11,413 bases of DNA from JBLHUT01 sp047629975 (GCA_047629975.1 JBLHUT010000097.1:1-11413), one strand, 5' to 3'; shown: positions 1 to 7,297, counted from the stretch's first letter. Notes: a model not told the origin generated them from the sequence alone. Numbers and translations: made by a program.

Positions 1-103
1 TCGCAAGGTCAACAGCATTTTGGGCGGCCGCGATTTCCATCACGGGGCGCTCGGCATACACCCGCCCGTCAACCGGCGAGATACATTGGATGGTCTTGGT
101 CAT
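1..103 (-). CDS. Aldehyde dehydrogenase family protein, N-terminal fragment (runs off window)
   Basis: Only the first 34 codons are present; the gene continues past the left edge. The protein begins MTKTIQCISPVDGRVYAERP, the usual opening of NAD(P)-dependent aldehyde dehydrogenases, where a short beta hairpin carries an 'xNPxxGxxxxxxP'-like stretch. No catalytic residue is visible. The ATG at 103-101 has an AAGGA Shine-Dalgarno about 6 bases upstream. It lies 81 bp downstream of the glutamine-synthetase-like gene on the same strand. In polyamine and amine catabolism by gamma-glutamylation, a synthetase of that family and an aldehyde dehydrogenase act in the same pathway, so the two are probably co-transcribed. 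The exact substrate (for example gamma-glutamyl-aminobutyraldehyde) is inference. Confidence 0.8.
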   Translation of the reverse strand, partial: MTKTIQCISPVDGRVYAERPVMEIAAAQNAVDLA

Positions 104-117
104 TGCGTATCCTTTTG

Positions 118-130
118 CCCCGTTCCGGGG
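118..130 (-). promoter_or_regulatory. Short GC hairpin in the leader of the aldehyde dehydrogenase gene
   Basis: A perfect 5-bp inverted repeat, CCCCG-GAA-CGGGG read on the minus strand, sits just before the Shine-Dalgarno of the aldehyde dehydrogenase gene. It could fold in the mRNA between the two cistrons and affect processing or translation. No T-run follows, so it is not a classical terminator. Its function is unknown. Confidence 0.35.
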
Positions 131-135
131 TATCG

Positions 136-172
136 CAGTTTTTACAATCGTTCAGTTTTTACAATCGTTCAG
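136..172. repeat. Perfect 17-bp tandem repeat (two copies plus 3 bases)
   Basis: The unit CAGTTTTTACAATCGTT occurs at 136-152 and again, identical, at 153-169, followed by CAG at 170-172. It fills most of the 81-bp gap between the glutamine-synthetase-like gene and the aldehyde dehydrogenase gene. It is much more AT-rich than its surroundings. It may be a recent slippage duplication, or a doubled binding site in the intercistronic leader. Confidence 0.85.
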
Positions 173-184
173 GCAGGCACGACT

Positions 185-1549
185 TCACGCACGCTCGAAG
201 CCGAGGCGGATCTCGTGGTCGGTGACAATCCGGTCATGCTCGGCAATTTCCCACTGGGCCGCGTGATGATAATGGTCAATCACCGCGTCACCGAAAGCCT
301 CGCGCAGCATCGCAGAGCCGTTCAGCAAGGTCGCCGACGCCCGCAGGGTCGAGGGGACCTCGCGCGCCTCGCCGGCGTGATAGACATCGCCCTTCATTTC
401 CGGCTCAAGCGGAAGTTTGCGGGTGATCCCGTCCAGTCCCGCCGCAAGCTGCGCCGCCATCGCGAGATACGGGTTCAGATCGGCCCCGCCAATCCGGCAC
501 TCGACCCGGATGCCTTTGGTATTTGCACCACAGACCCGAAAACCGGCGGTGCGGTTATCCGTAGACCAGACCGCCTTGGTGGGCGCAAAAAGGCCGACGC
601 AAAACCGCTTGTAGCTGTTCACGTAAGGCGCAAGGAAATAAGTCATATCAGCGGCGTGGCCCAACAAGCCGGCGATGTAATGCTGCATCGTGTCCGACAT
701 GCCGTTCGGCCCGTAGGAATCCAGAAACACGGGTGCGCCGTCCGTCCAAAGCGATTGGTGCACGTGGCTGGACGATCCGGCACGGTCTGTGGCGTATTTC
801 GCCATAAACGTCACGGCCCTGCCATGCTGGAACGCGATTTCCTTACAGCCGTTTTTGGTGATCGTGTGCATATCGGCCGTATCAAGCGCGTCGGAATACT
901 TGATGTTGATCTCTTCCTGCCCTGCCTCGGCCTCTCCTTTCGAGCATTCGACGGGGATGCCCGCACCGTAAAGCCCGTTGCGGATGTCGCGCATCACCGA
1001 TTCTTCTTTGGCGGTGCCGAAAATCGCGTAATCCGCGTTAAAACGACCCAGAGTTTTCAACGCACCGTATCCCGCGTCATTCAGCGCATCAAAGCTTTGC
1101 TCGAACAAAAAGAATTCAAGCTCGGTCGCCATCATCGGCTCAAAGCCCATGGCCCGCGCACGGGCGACCTGCTTTTTGAGGATCGTCCGCGGCGCGTGTG
1201 GCACCTCGGCGTGGGTGTGATGATCCAACACATCACACATCACCATCACCGTTGCCGGCATCCACGGGACCCACCGCAGGGTCGTTAGATCGGGTTTGTG
1301 GATATAATCGCCGTAACCCGAACTCCAACTTGTCGATTTATAACCCTGAACTGTGTTCATCTCGATGTCGGTCGCCAGCAGGTAATTGCAGCCGTGAGTT
1401 TCTTCGTAGCCCCCGTTCACAAAATGGGCCGCGTGAAAACGCTTGCCCATCAGACGCCCCTGCATATCGACAATACACGTCAGAACGGTGTCGACCTCGC
1501 CCGAAGCAACAGCAACTTTAAGATCCTCGAATGTCAGATTGGCGGGCAT
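185..1549 (-). CDS. Glutamine synthetase family protein (gamma-glutamylpolyamine synthetase-like)
   Basis: The 454-residue protein has the full glutamine synthetase fold and the usual length for the PuuA/GlnT-like branch. These enzymes use ATP to join glutamate to ammonia or an amine in the cytosol. Visible motifs are the beta-grasp N-terminus (about 1-110), ATELEFFLF (141-149, metal ligands E143/E145), GEAEAGQEEI (205-214), GSSSHVHQSL (258-267, ATP/metal His), NSYKR (311-315), DNRTAGFR (331-338) and VECR (349-352). The GEAEAGQ segment has Ala where the family usually has Pro, a small deviation. The ATG at 1549-1547 gives the family's usual N-terminus, though the Shine-Dalgarno is weak. The adjacent aldehyde dehydrogenase suggests a role in amine or polyamine catabolism rather than general nitrogen assimilation. 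That is inference; the substrate cannot be read from the sequence. Confidence 0.9.
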   Translation of the reverse strand: MPANLTFEDLKVAVASGEVDTVLTCIVDMQGRLMGKRFHAAHFVNGGYEETHGCNYLLATDIEMNTVQGYKSTSWSSGYGDYIHKPDLTTLRWVPWMPATVMVMCDVLDHHTHAEVPHAPRTILKKQVARARAMGFEPMMATELEFFLFEQSFDALNDAGYGALKTLGRFNADYAIFGTAKEESVMRDIRNGLYGAGIPVECSKGEAEAGQEEINIKYSDALDTADMHTITKNGCKEIAFQHGRAVTFMAKYATDRAGSSSHVHQSLWTDGAPVFLDSYGPNGMSDTMQHYIAGLLGHAADMTYFLAPYVNSYKRFCVGLFAPTKAVWSTDNRTAGFRVCGANTKGIRVECRIGGADLNPYLAMAAQLAAGLDGITRKLPLEPEMKGDVYHAGEAREVPSTLRASATLLNGSAMLREAFGDAVIDHYHHAAQWEIAEHDRIVTDHEIRLGFERA

Positions 1550-1787
1550 TTTTCACACTTTCTGTCAGGGACAAAACACAAAGCACCCGAAAAACGACAA
1601 ACGGTGTGCAGGGGGCAGGGCATCACAAAGTGGGGACCGTTGCAAGAACTCCCCCCGCCAGCCGTGCACAATAGCTTAAAATTACCGCCCTGCCGCGGGC
1701 CGTTGCATTGTGTCAGGGCAACGTTTTGGCACGCACCACCCCCGAAACCAACGAAGCAAAATCCACGAACGCGACCTAGACCGGATT
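1550..1787. other. Intergenic stretch between the HAD-UbiA gene and the glutamine-synthetase-like gene
   Basis: No coding frame with a credible start is seen in these 238 bases. They should hold the end of the HAD-UbiA transcript and the promoter of the glutamine-synthetase-like gene, both on the minus strand. One inverted repeat is visible: CGTTGC at 1701-1706 pairs with GCAACG at 1718-1723 around an 11-base loop. It has a TTTT run on its plus-strand side only, so it does not look like a terminator for the minus-strand gene. No clear -35/-10 pair could be chosen. Confidence 0.4.
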
Positions 1788-3227
1788 CTAAAGGGTGGCG
1801 GCAGCCAGCAAAAGCCCGCCGATCACAACGGCGCAGCCCCTGCTTACGTGGTCTTTCATTGCAAAAACAACCGGATCATCATCCATCAACCCGCGATGCG
1901 TGATCATGACAACGCGGCTGATCCAGAACAGCAAGACAGGGCAGATCCCCCAAAGGTACGCAGGTGTCTCGTACAGACTTCTGAGGCCCGGAGTGCTGAT
2001 GTAGAGAGCAACCACCAGAACGGCGATGTACCCCGACGACAAGGCCATGGACGCAACAATCGGCGTATCGCCGGTAACATAGGCCCGACCGGACGACCCT
2101 TCGCGCCCGAGTGCGGCATCACTCACAAGCTCGGCCTGACGCTTTACTGCCGCAAGCGACAGGAACAAAAACACCGACAACGCCAAAAGCCACGGAGACA
2201 CATAAATACCCGTCGCCATCGCCCCTGCAATCACCCGCGCGGTATAAAGGCCCGCCAAAACGCAGATATCGATTATCAACTGGCGTTTAAGCACCATGGA
2301 ATAGGCCAACGTAAGGGCAAAATATCCCAACAGCACAAGAACGAATTCATATCGCATGAACAACAGCGCGATAAGCAGCCCTGACAAAAACAGCAAAGGC
2401 CCGAGGACCGTACCATACTCAAGACTAAGCGTGCCCGCCGCCAGCGGCCGCTCCCGTTTGCGGACATGGCCACGGTCTACGGACAGGTCAAGCAAGTCGT
2501 TGAAAATATACACGCTTGATGCCACCAATGACATCGCAATGAAGGCCAGCACGACAGCCAGCCATGTTGCCGCCCCCGCGTCATGCGAGGCCAGTGCCGG
2601 CAGGCATATCAAAAGGTTCTTGAGCCACTGATGGGGCCGCATTGCCTTTATCGCGGGCGGCAAAGCCGAAGACGACTTCGGCCGGGCTTGCTTGAGATGC
2701 TGAACCTCCCCCCCCGCCGAGACCACCCTGGGCTTGACAGATTGTGCAAGCCCCACGGTAATCGCCTTTTGTGCCTGTGCCCAAACCGGCAGGTCGGCGG
2801 CGGCGTCTCCGGCATAATCGAAACCACCCTCGCCAAACCGCTCTGTCAGAAACGCAGCCTTTGCTGCACCTTTCAGGTTACGCGCGCCGTCAGAGCCATG
2901 GACCTCGTCAAAACATCCAAGATAGTCTGCAATCGCCTGTGCAAAGCCTTGATCAGAGGCCGTGACCAGCGCAACCCGCCCCCCCGCCTCGCGGTGGGTC
3001 TTGATCAGGTCGATGACCCCTGAATCGTAGGGCAGATGGGAAAAGTCAAAGTCCGAATGCTGCGCCAAAGTACGCTTCAGCGCGGCTTTATCCTTGTTCC
3101 TGAACGTCCAGACGGCCTGAAATGCAGCCGCCGGATTCCGGGACATGACGTGCCAAAAAGACTCCAACAGCATATCGCTTTGAAGCACAGTGCCGTCCAG
3201 ATCCACAACCAACCAGCGCATTTCCAT
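1788..3227 (-). CDS. HAD phosphatase fused to UbiA-family prenyltransferase (DPPR synthase-like)
   Basis: With the start at 3227 the protein has 479 residues. Residues 1-165 are a HAD-type hydrolase: DLDGT at 9-13 (nucleophile D9, acid/base D11), VTAS at 88-91, a basic KGAAK region near 119-123, and AGDAAADLPVW at 139-149. A linker follows, then a UbiA membrane domain from about 190 to the end with about nine hydrophobic segments. It carries MRPHQWLKNL (196-205), the Mg-diphosphate motif NDLLDLSVD (243-251), YSMVLKRQ (309-316) and KRQAEL (362-367). From memory this half strongly resembles mycobacterial decaprenyl-phosphate phosphoribosyltransferase, which transfers phosphoribose to a polyprenyl phosphate. 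The fused phosphatase could remove the ribose 5-phosphate; that is inference. An upstream in-frame ATG at 3329 adds 34 residues that look unlike a HAD N-terminus, so the ATG at 3227-3225, with GTGGTGG upstream, is preferred. ATG 3221 is also possible. Confidence 0.85.
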   Translation of the reverse strand: MEMRWLVVDLDGTVLQSDMLLESFWHVMSRNPAAAFQAVWTFRNKDKAALKRTLAQHSDFDFSHLPYDSGVIDLIKTHREAGGRVALVTASDQGFAQAIADYLGCFDEVHGSDGARNLKGAAKAAFLTERFGEGGFDYAGDAAADLPVWAQAQKAITVGLAQSVKPRVVSAGGEVQHLKQARPKSSSALPPAIKAMRPHQWLKNLLICLPALASHDAGAATWLAVVLAFIAMSLVASSVYIFNDLLDLSVDRGHVRKRERPLAAGTLSLEYGTVLGPLLFLSGLLIALLFMRYEFVLVLLGYFALTLAYSMVLKRQLIIDICVLAGLYTARVIAGAMATGIYVSPWLLALSVFLFLSLAAVKRQAELVSDAALGREGSSGRAYVTGDTPIVASMALSSGYIAVLVVALYISTPGLRSLYETPAYLWGICPVLLFWISRVVMITHRGLMDDDPVVFAMKDHVSRGCAVVIGGLLLAAATL

Positions 3228-3578
3228 TATCGACCACCACGAAATCAACCGCATCTTGTAGGCTGGATAAAAGTCATCTAGGGGGGTTTTAGAAAGTGAA
3301 AACAAGCTATTTGCGCCAATTAGTCGCAAAAATGGCTTGCCCTAGTGATGATTTCCGCCCTAGAACTGGTCGCTATGCAACGCGAGCAAGGCGCGTTAAC
3401 CAAGAAAAAAACGATTTAAACGATAAGCTGCGGCTTGAATTCGGAATTGGCACATCGCGTCCGTAGACTTGAGAGGTCGTCCAGCTACATCCGAAGGCCA
3501 GCCACACAGTTAGATTTTTCTAGACCCACAACAACCGCACCCCTACGATCCGGTGGCGAAGTAGATTTTGGTGATACT
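3228..3578. other. Divergent control region between the HAD-UbiA gene and the YegL-PphC-YegI operon
   Basis: This 351-bp stretch separates divergent genes and should hold both promoters. An inverted repeat TTTGCG (3310-3315) / CGCAAA (3325-3330) with a 9-base spacer is visible. GCCCTAG occurs twice exactly 18 bp apart (3339-3345 and 3357-3363), and an AT-rich patch lies near 3400-3425. A weak sigma-70-like pair, TTGCCC at 3337 with CTAGAA at 3360, has 17-bp spacing. An in-frame TTG at 3435 could extend the plus-strand gene by 48 codons, but that extension is Arg/Ser/Thr-rich and matches nothing in the YegL family, so I treat it as leader. Confidence 0.45.
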
Positions 3579-4259
3579 ATGAACGAACTTGAACAACAGC
3601 CCTTTCTTGACGTCGAATTCGCCGAGAATACCGAACCCAGATGCGCGTGCATCCTGCTTCTGGATACGTCGTCGTCGATGGGCGGTGTGCCCATTTCGCA
3701 ACTCAACGAGGGCCTCAAGGCATTCCAGAACGAAATCAAGGAAGACAGTCTTGCATCAAAGCGGGTCGAGGTCGCAATCGTCAGCTTCGGTCCGGTGACG
3801 GTCGAACAGGATTTTGTTTCGGCTATCGACTTCAATGCCCAATCTCTCGAAGCTCAGGGAACGACGCCCATGGGAGCCGCTGTCGAAACCGCAGTCCGGA
3901 TGCTGAAAGAGCGCAAAGCGACCTACAAAACGAATGGCACGCATTATTATCGCCCTTGGGTCTTTTTGATCACCGACGGCGCGCCGACCGACAACATTCA
4001 GGAGGCGACCGCGCTCATCCATGCGGGAGAGGCCGACAAATCGTTGATGTTCTTTCCGATCGGAATCGAAGGTGCCGATATGAATGCGCTCAAGCAGATG
4101 TCGGTGCGTGAACCGCTAAAGATGAAGGGGCTGATGTTCCGTGAATTTTTCCTTTGGCTGTCTGCCTCGCTCGGGTCGGTGTCGCAATCAAGCCCCGGTG
4201 ACCTTGTGGCGCTGACCAACCCGACAGAGGGTCCTGAAGGTTGGGCGACAGTCGGCTGA
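3579..4259 (+). CDS. yegL: von Willebrand A domain protein, YegL/TerY type
   Basis: The 226-residue cytosolic protein is essentially one vWA domain, close in length to E. coli YegL (about 219). The metal-ion-dependent adhesion site is complete: LLDTSSSM (27-34, D29, S31, S33), GTTPMGAA (94-101, Thr) and FLITDGAPTD (129-138, D133). Family hallmarks are EPRCACILLLD near the start and THYYRPWVFLITDGAPTD in the middle. Such proteins bind partners through a chelated divalent metal; in TerY-P triads they are thought to connect the kinase/phosphatase pair to client proteins. The ATG at 3579 places the first residues exactly where YegL begins, despite a poor Shine-Dalgarno. It is the first gene of a three-gene operon; the next start is 8 bp after its stop. 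Identification is by family recognition from memory, and cellular function is unproven. Confidence 0.92.
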   Translation: MNELEQQPFLDVEFAENTEPRCACILLLDTSSSMGGVPISQLNEGLKAFQNEIKEDSLASKRVEVAIVSFGPVTVEQDFVSAIDFNAQSLEAQGTTPMGAAVETAVRMLKERKATYKTNGTHYYRPWVFLITDGAPTDNIQEATALIHAGEADKSLMFFPIGIEGADMNALKQMSVREPLKMKGLMFREFFLWLSASLGSVSQSSPGDLVALTNPTEGPEGWATVG

Positions 4260-4267
4260 GGTCCACA

Positions 4268-5044
4268 ATGACCGGCTGGAAATACATCAACTCATCCGAA
4301 ATCGGCACTGCGCACATCGAAACCGGCGTGCGCAAGCAAGACAGCAGCTTTTGCTGGATCGGGGCAACGCCGCACAAGGATACAACGGGGGCGTTCATTG
4401 CGATCGTTTCCGATGGAGCCGGTTCGGCAGAAAAAGGCGGGCAAGGCGCCGCCTTGGTCACACGCACTTTCGGGGTTCGCGCGCGGGAATTCTTGCGGTC
4501 GCACACAACCCGCCCGACCGAAGCTGACATCGCACACTGGATTCAACAGGCCAGAGCCCGCATTGTTTTGGCGGCCCGGTCCCGCGACCTGAAACCTCGC
4601 GACTTTGCAGCGACACTGGTGGCGGCAATCGTTTTCGAGGACGAGGTTCTGATCGCCCACATCGGCGACGGGGCAGCTGTCGGGCTTCGCCACGACGCGC
4701 AGGACTGGGAGACGCTCAGTTGGCCAGAGACCGGTGAATATGCCTCGACCACGTTCTTTGTGACCGATACGCCCTTTCCCAGCCTGCGCTTTGCACACCA
4801 CGAAGGCCGGTTCGAACGGCTTGCGATTTTCAGTGACGGGATCGAGCGTATCGCACTGGATTTTCAGACACAATCGCCACATCAGGCGTTCTTTACGTCT
4901 TTGACCCGTCCACTCGAGGCCGTCGAGGACACTGGATGTTCGCGCCTGCTGTCCAGCAGCCTGTCAGCATTTTTATCCTCGGAGCGCGTAAACGCCCGCA
5001 CTGATGACGACAAAACTCTCATACTCGCGCTGAGGGCCCGATGA
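4268..5044 (+). CDS. pphC: PP2C-family serine/threonine phosphatase, PphC (YegK) type
   Basis: The 258-residue protein has the PP2C metal-dependent phosphatase signature in order: GTAHIETGVRKQD (13-25), VSDGAGSAEKGGQGA (47-61, metal ligand D49), DFAATL (112-117), AHIGDGAAVG (130-139), FSDGIER (188-194, D190) and DDDKTLIL (246-253). These Asp residues hold the Mn/Mg pair that activates water to remove phosphate from Ser/Thr. The length and the opening 'IGTAHI' match the short PphC/YegK branch rather than the RsbU/SpoIIE branch. The start is ATG 4268, with a GAGG Shine-Dalgarno overlapping the stop of the vWA gene; an upstream in-frame ATG at 4241 lies inside that gene and is rejected. Its stop overlaps the kinase start as ATGA, so the phosphatase and kinase are translationally coupled. 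It probably reverses phosphorylation by that kinase. Confidence 0.92.
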   Translation: MTGWKYINSSEIGTAHIETGVRKQDSSFCWIGATPHKDTTGAFIAIVSDGAGSAEKGGQGAALVTRTFGVRAREFLRSHTTRPTEADIAHWIQQARARIVLAARSRDLKPRDFAATLVAAIVFEDEVLIAHIGDGAAVGLRHDAQDWETLSWPETGEYASTTFFVTDTPFPSLRFAHHEGRFERLAIFSDGIERIALDFQTQSPHQAFFTSLTRPLEAVEDTGCSRLLSSSLSAFLSSERVNARTDDDKTLILALRAR

Positions 5045-7122
5045 TTTACAAGGTCGCCGGACAAAACATCACGATTGGCCACAGCCTTGGGCGCGGTGGC
5101 GAAGGCGAAGTTTTTTCGATCAACGAACTGCCCGATCAGGCGTTCAAAGCGTATCACGATTCCGTCCGTGACGACCGGGAACCCAAGGTTCGGGCGATGC
5201 TTGAGGCAAAGCTGGCCACTGCGGCGTCGACAATCGCCTTTCCCAGTGCAGAAGTCCGCGACAGCACCGGCAAGTTCGCAGGCTTCACGATGCGACGGGC
5301 GGCAGATCACCACCCGATCCACGAACTCTATGCCCCTGCCTCGCGCAAAAAGCATTTTCCGGAGGCCAGCTACCGGTTCTTGGTAAAAACGGCCATGAAC
5401 ATCGCCAAGGCGGTTGCCAGCAGCCATAAATTGGGATGTTTGATCGGTGACATCAACCATTCCGGCATTCTGATCTCGGATCAGGCCACAGCAATGCTGA
5501 TTGACGCCGACAGCTTTCAGTTCATTCCCGACGACCGGCAGTTCTTGTGTCTTGTCGGCGTGCCGGAATACACCCCGCCAGAGCTTCAGGGCAAATCGCT
5601 GTCCAAAACCGTCCGCACCCAAGAGCATGACGCCTTCGGGCTGGCGGTGGTGATCTTCCAGCTTTTGTTCATGGGGCGGCACCCCTTTTCAGGGACGACC
5701 GAGCTGTTCGAAGACATCTCGATCGAGCGGGCGATTACCGAAAACCGGTTCGCCTATTCCAAGGTCCGCGACACCGGTATGGCGGCCCCCCCCGGGGCCT
5801 GCGGGCTGTCGGACTTTCCCGATTACATCGCCGAAGCCTTCGAGACCGCGTTTGCGCCCATTGGCCCAAAGGGACGCCCGAAACCGAAAGACTGGATCGC
5901 CCTGATCGAGATGCTCGAGATCTCTTTGAGACCGTGCACCATAAACGCGCTGCATCACTATCCGCGTGCCGCGAAAGACTGCCCGTGGTGCCGGATGGAG
6001 GCTGTGTTCGGCACCCCGATGTTCCTTGGCAAGCCGTGGATCCCCAACAAGATCGGAACCGGACAATCCGGCATCAGCAGGCCCGATATCGACCGGCTCG
6101 CAACCGCACTAAAAGATATCCCGATCCCCACAAGCATTCTGGCACCACCTGTTGGCTTTGCCTCGGGGCTGCCGCCCTCTTACGAAGCGGTAGAAATCGC
6201 AGAGCGCGCAAATGCGAACACAAAAAAGAAAGTCGGGGCAGCGGCCGCGGTGCTTGCCGGTCTTTTTGTTCTGGTGCAGGGGCTGTGGATGATCGCGCCT
6301 GCTTTTGGCTTGCTGGCACTGGGGCTGTGGTGGCGCATCAAACCCGAAAACCGCACTGCCCTGATCCTGCGGCGGGGCGAGGATACCCGCCAGCGGCTAA
6401 AGGAACGGATCGAGGAAATGCAGGCGAGCCGCCTGCAGCCAATCATCAGAATGTTGGGAAAGCGCGCCGAGATACTGGAAGATATCGAAGAGCTGAAGCA
6501 GCTTTCGTTACAGTACAGTCAGGTCAGAAGCGACTACGAAGAGCAGCGCCGCCAGATACAGCTTGATAAATATCTGGACAACAAATTTATCCAGTCGGGC
6601 CGCATCGAGGGTCTTTCGACCACTGACAAATCCGCTTTGGCCTCTTTTGGTATCGAGACCGCTCTTGACCTGAGGCGGCGCAATCTTCGTCAGGTCTTCG
6701 GGGTCGGACCGATCAAGGAAAAGGCCATCACAAGCTGGGTTCTGGCGCTTGAAAAAGACTTCCAATATCAAGTTGCCTATACGCAAACAGACATCGACGA
6801 AATCCGGCGCCGGCATGGTGACATCTTTTCGCGGCAGCAGAGCCTGATGGCACAGATCAACCCGGCCAGCCACAGTCTGAAACGGGAGGTTGCCACTGTG
6901 GCGGCCCTTACCCGTGACAAACTTGATCTGGATGATAACGTGCTGCGCGAGACACTTGACGAATTTGCCCAGCTGCGATCGGATATCCTGTATCTCAAGT
7001 TGGGCGATCTGCCCTTGCCCATCATCGTCCCCTTTGCAGTCCCTTTTGACGACACGCTTTACGGCGATGCGCGGCGCGCCTTGGCAAGCGACACGGCTAC
7101 TGCCCGCAAGCGACTGCACTAG
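5041..7122 (+). CDS. yegI: Membrane-anchored protein kinase with helix-hairpin-helix C-terminus, YegI type
   Basis: The 693-residue protein opens with a divergent Ser/Thr kinase domain (about 1-295): glycine loop GRGGEGEVF (17-25), ATP lysine K36 in AFKAYH, catalytic loop IGDINHSGILI (135-145, D137, N139), the DFG-equivalent IDADSFQ (154-160) and PEYTPPEL (175-182). The HRD Arg is absent, as in this family. A C-x14-CPWC knuckle with nearby His residues (C299, H305/H306, C314, C317) may bind zinc. Two hydrophobic segments (about 399-432) then anchor it in the membrane. A coiled-coil-like stretch follows (about 445-510), then a helix-hairpin-helix region (about 518-570, with GLSTTDKSALASFGI and VFGVGPIKEKAI). 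This order matches E. coli YegI (about 648 residues). HhH motifs often bind DNA without sequence specificity. It overlaps the phosphatase gene by 4 bp and ends the operon. Substrates are unknown. Confidence 0.9.
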   Translation: MIYKVAGQNITIGHSLGRGGEGEVFSINELPDQAFKAYHDSVRDDREPKVRAMLEAKLATAASTIAFPSAEVRDSTGKFAGFTMRRAADHHPIHELYAPASRKKHFPEASYRFLVKTAMNIAKAVASSHKLGCLIGDINHSGILISDQATAMLIDADSFQFIPDDRQFLCLVGVPEYTPPELQGKSLSKTVRTQEHDAFGLAVVIFQLLFMGRHPFSGTTELFEDISIERAITENRFAYSKVRDTGMAAPPGACGLSDFPDYIAEAFETAFAPIGPKGRPKPKDWIALIEMLEISLRPCTINALHHYPRAAKDCPWCRMEAVFGTPMFLGKPWIPNKIGTGQSGISRPDIDRLATALKDIPIPTSILAPPVGFASGLPPSYEAVEIAERANANTKKKVGAAAAVLAGLFVLVQGLWMIAPAFGLLALGLWWRIKPENRTALILRRGEDTRQRLKERIEEMQASRLQPIIRMLGKRAEILEDIEELKQLSLQYSQVRSDYEEQRRQIQLDKYLDNKFIQSGRIEGLSTTDKSALASFGIETALDLRRRNLRQVFGVGPIKEKAITSWVLALEKDFQYQVAYTQTDIDEIRRRHGDIFSRQQSLMAQINPASHSLKREVATVAALTRDKLDLDDNVLRETLDEFAQLRSDILYLKLGDLPLPIIVPFAVPFDDTLYGDARRALASDTATARKRLH

Positions 7123-7247
7123 GCACGCCGCCACAGAGCAGCAAGCTAGATTACTTAGAATGCTATCTATTTTCGCGTTCAATTTCAAACTGGCAGGATC
7201 GGTTGTTCACGCCTTCTTAGAAATCTCGAGCCTACAAAGGCGCACCG

Positions 7248-7267
7248 GCTCCCTGCTGCAAGGGAGC
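7248..7267 (+). promoter_or_regulatory. Leader hairpin upstream of gvpA (possible attenuator)
   Basis: GCTCCCT (7248-7254) and AGGGAGC (7261-7267) form a perfect 7-bp stem around GCTGCA, followed shortly by CCCTTTT (7270-7276). An alternative pairing, CTGCT (7254-7258) with AGCAG (7265-7269), competes for the same bases. It lies 30 bases before the gvpA start. It could stop read-through from the kinase operon, act as an attenuator, or protect a processed 5' end. The short T-run makes a strong terminator doubtful. Confidence 0.45.
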
Positions 7268-7297
7268 AGCCCTTTTGGAACATTGAGGACTCAAGAC

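Noticed and set aside
1218..1252. CAC/CAT-rich stretch as a microsatellite or repeat array
   Set aside because: It encodes the His-rich segment DHHTHAEVPHAP of the synthetase and is irregular, so it is explained by coding.
20..1288. Long open frame of 422 codons on the plus strand opposite the glutamine-synthetase-like gene
   Set aside because: Its translation is Arg/His-rich with no recognisable domain, and the opposite strand encodes a complete conserved enzyme. It is an antisense shadow in GC-rich DNA.
1640..1660. Sigma-54 -12-like TTGCAA upstream of the glutamine-synthetase-like gene
   Set aside because: The -12 part is good, but at the correct distance the -24 part is only a G-run without TGGCAC, so it is likely chance.
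1701..1723. CGTTGC/GCAACG hairpin with TTTT as a terminator
   Set aside because: The T-run is on the plus-strand side, while both neighbouring genes are on the minus strand. The stem is only 6 bp with an 11-base loop.
3435..3578. N-terminal extension of the vWA protein from a TTG at 3435
   Set aside because: The added 48 residues match nothing in the YegL family, and the ATG at 3579 gives the family's normal N-terminus.
7190..7210. Sigma-54-like promoter (TGGCAG...GTTGTT) before gvpA
   Set aside because: The -24 TGG and -12 TTG elements are one base too far apart and the GC of the -12 element is missing.
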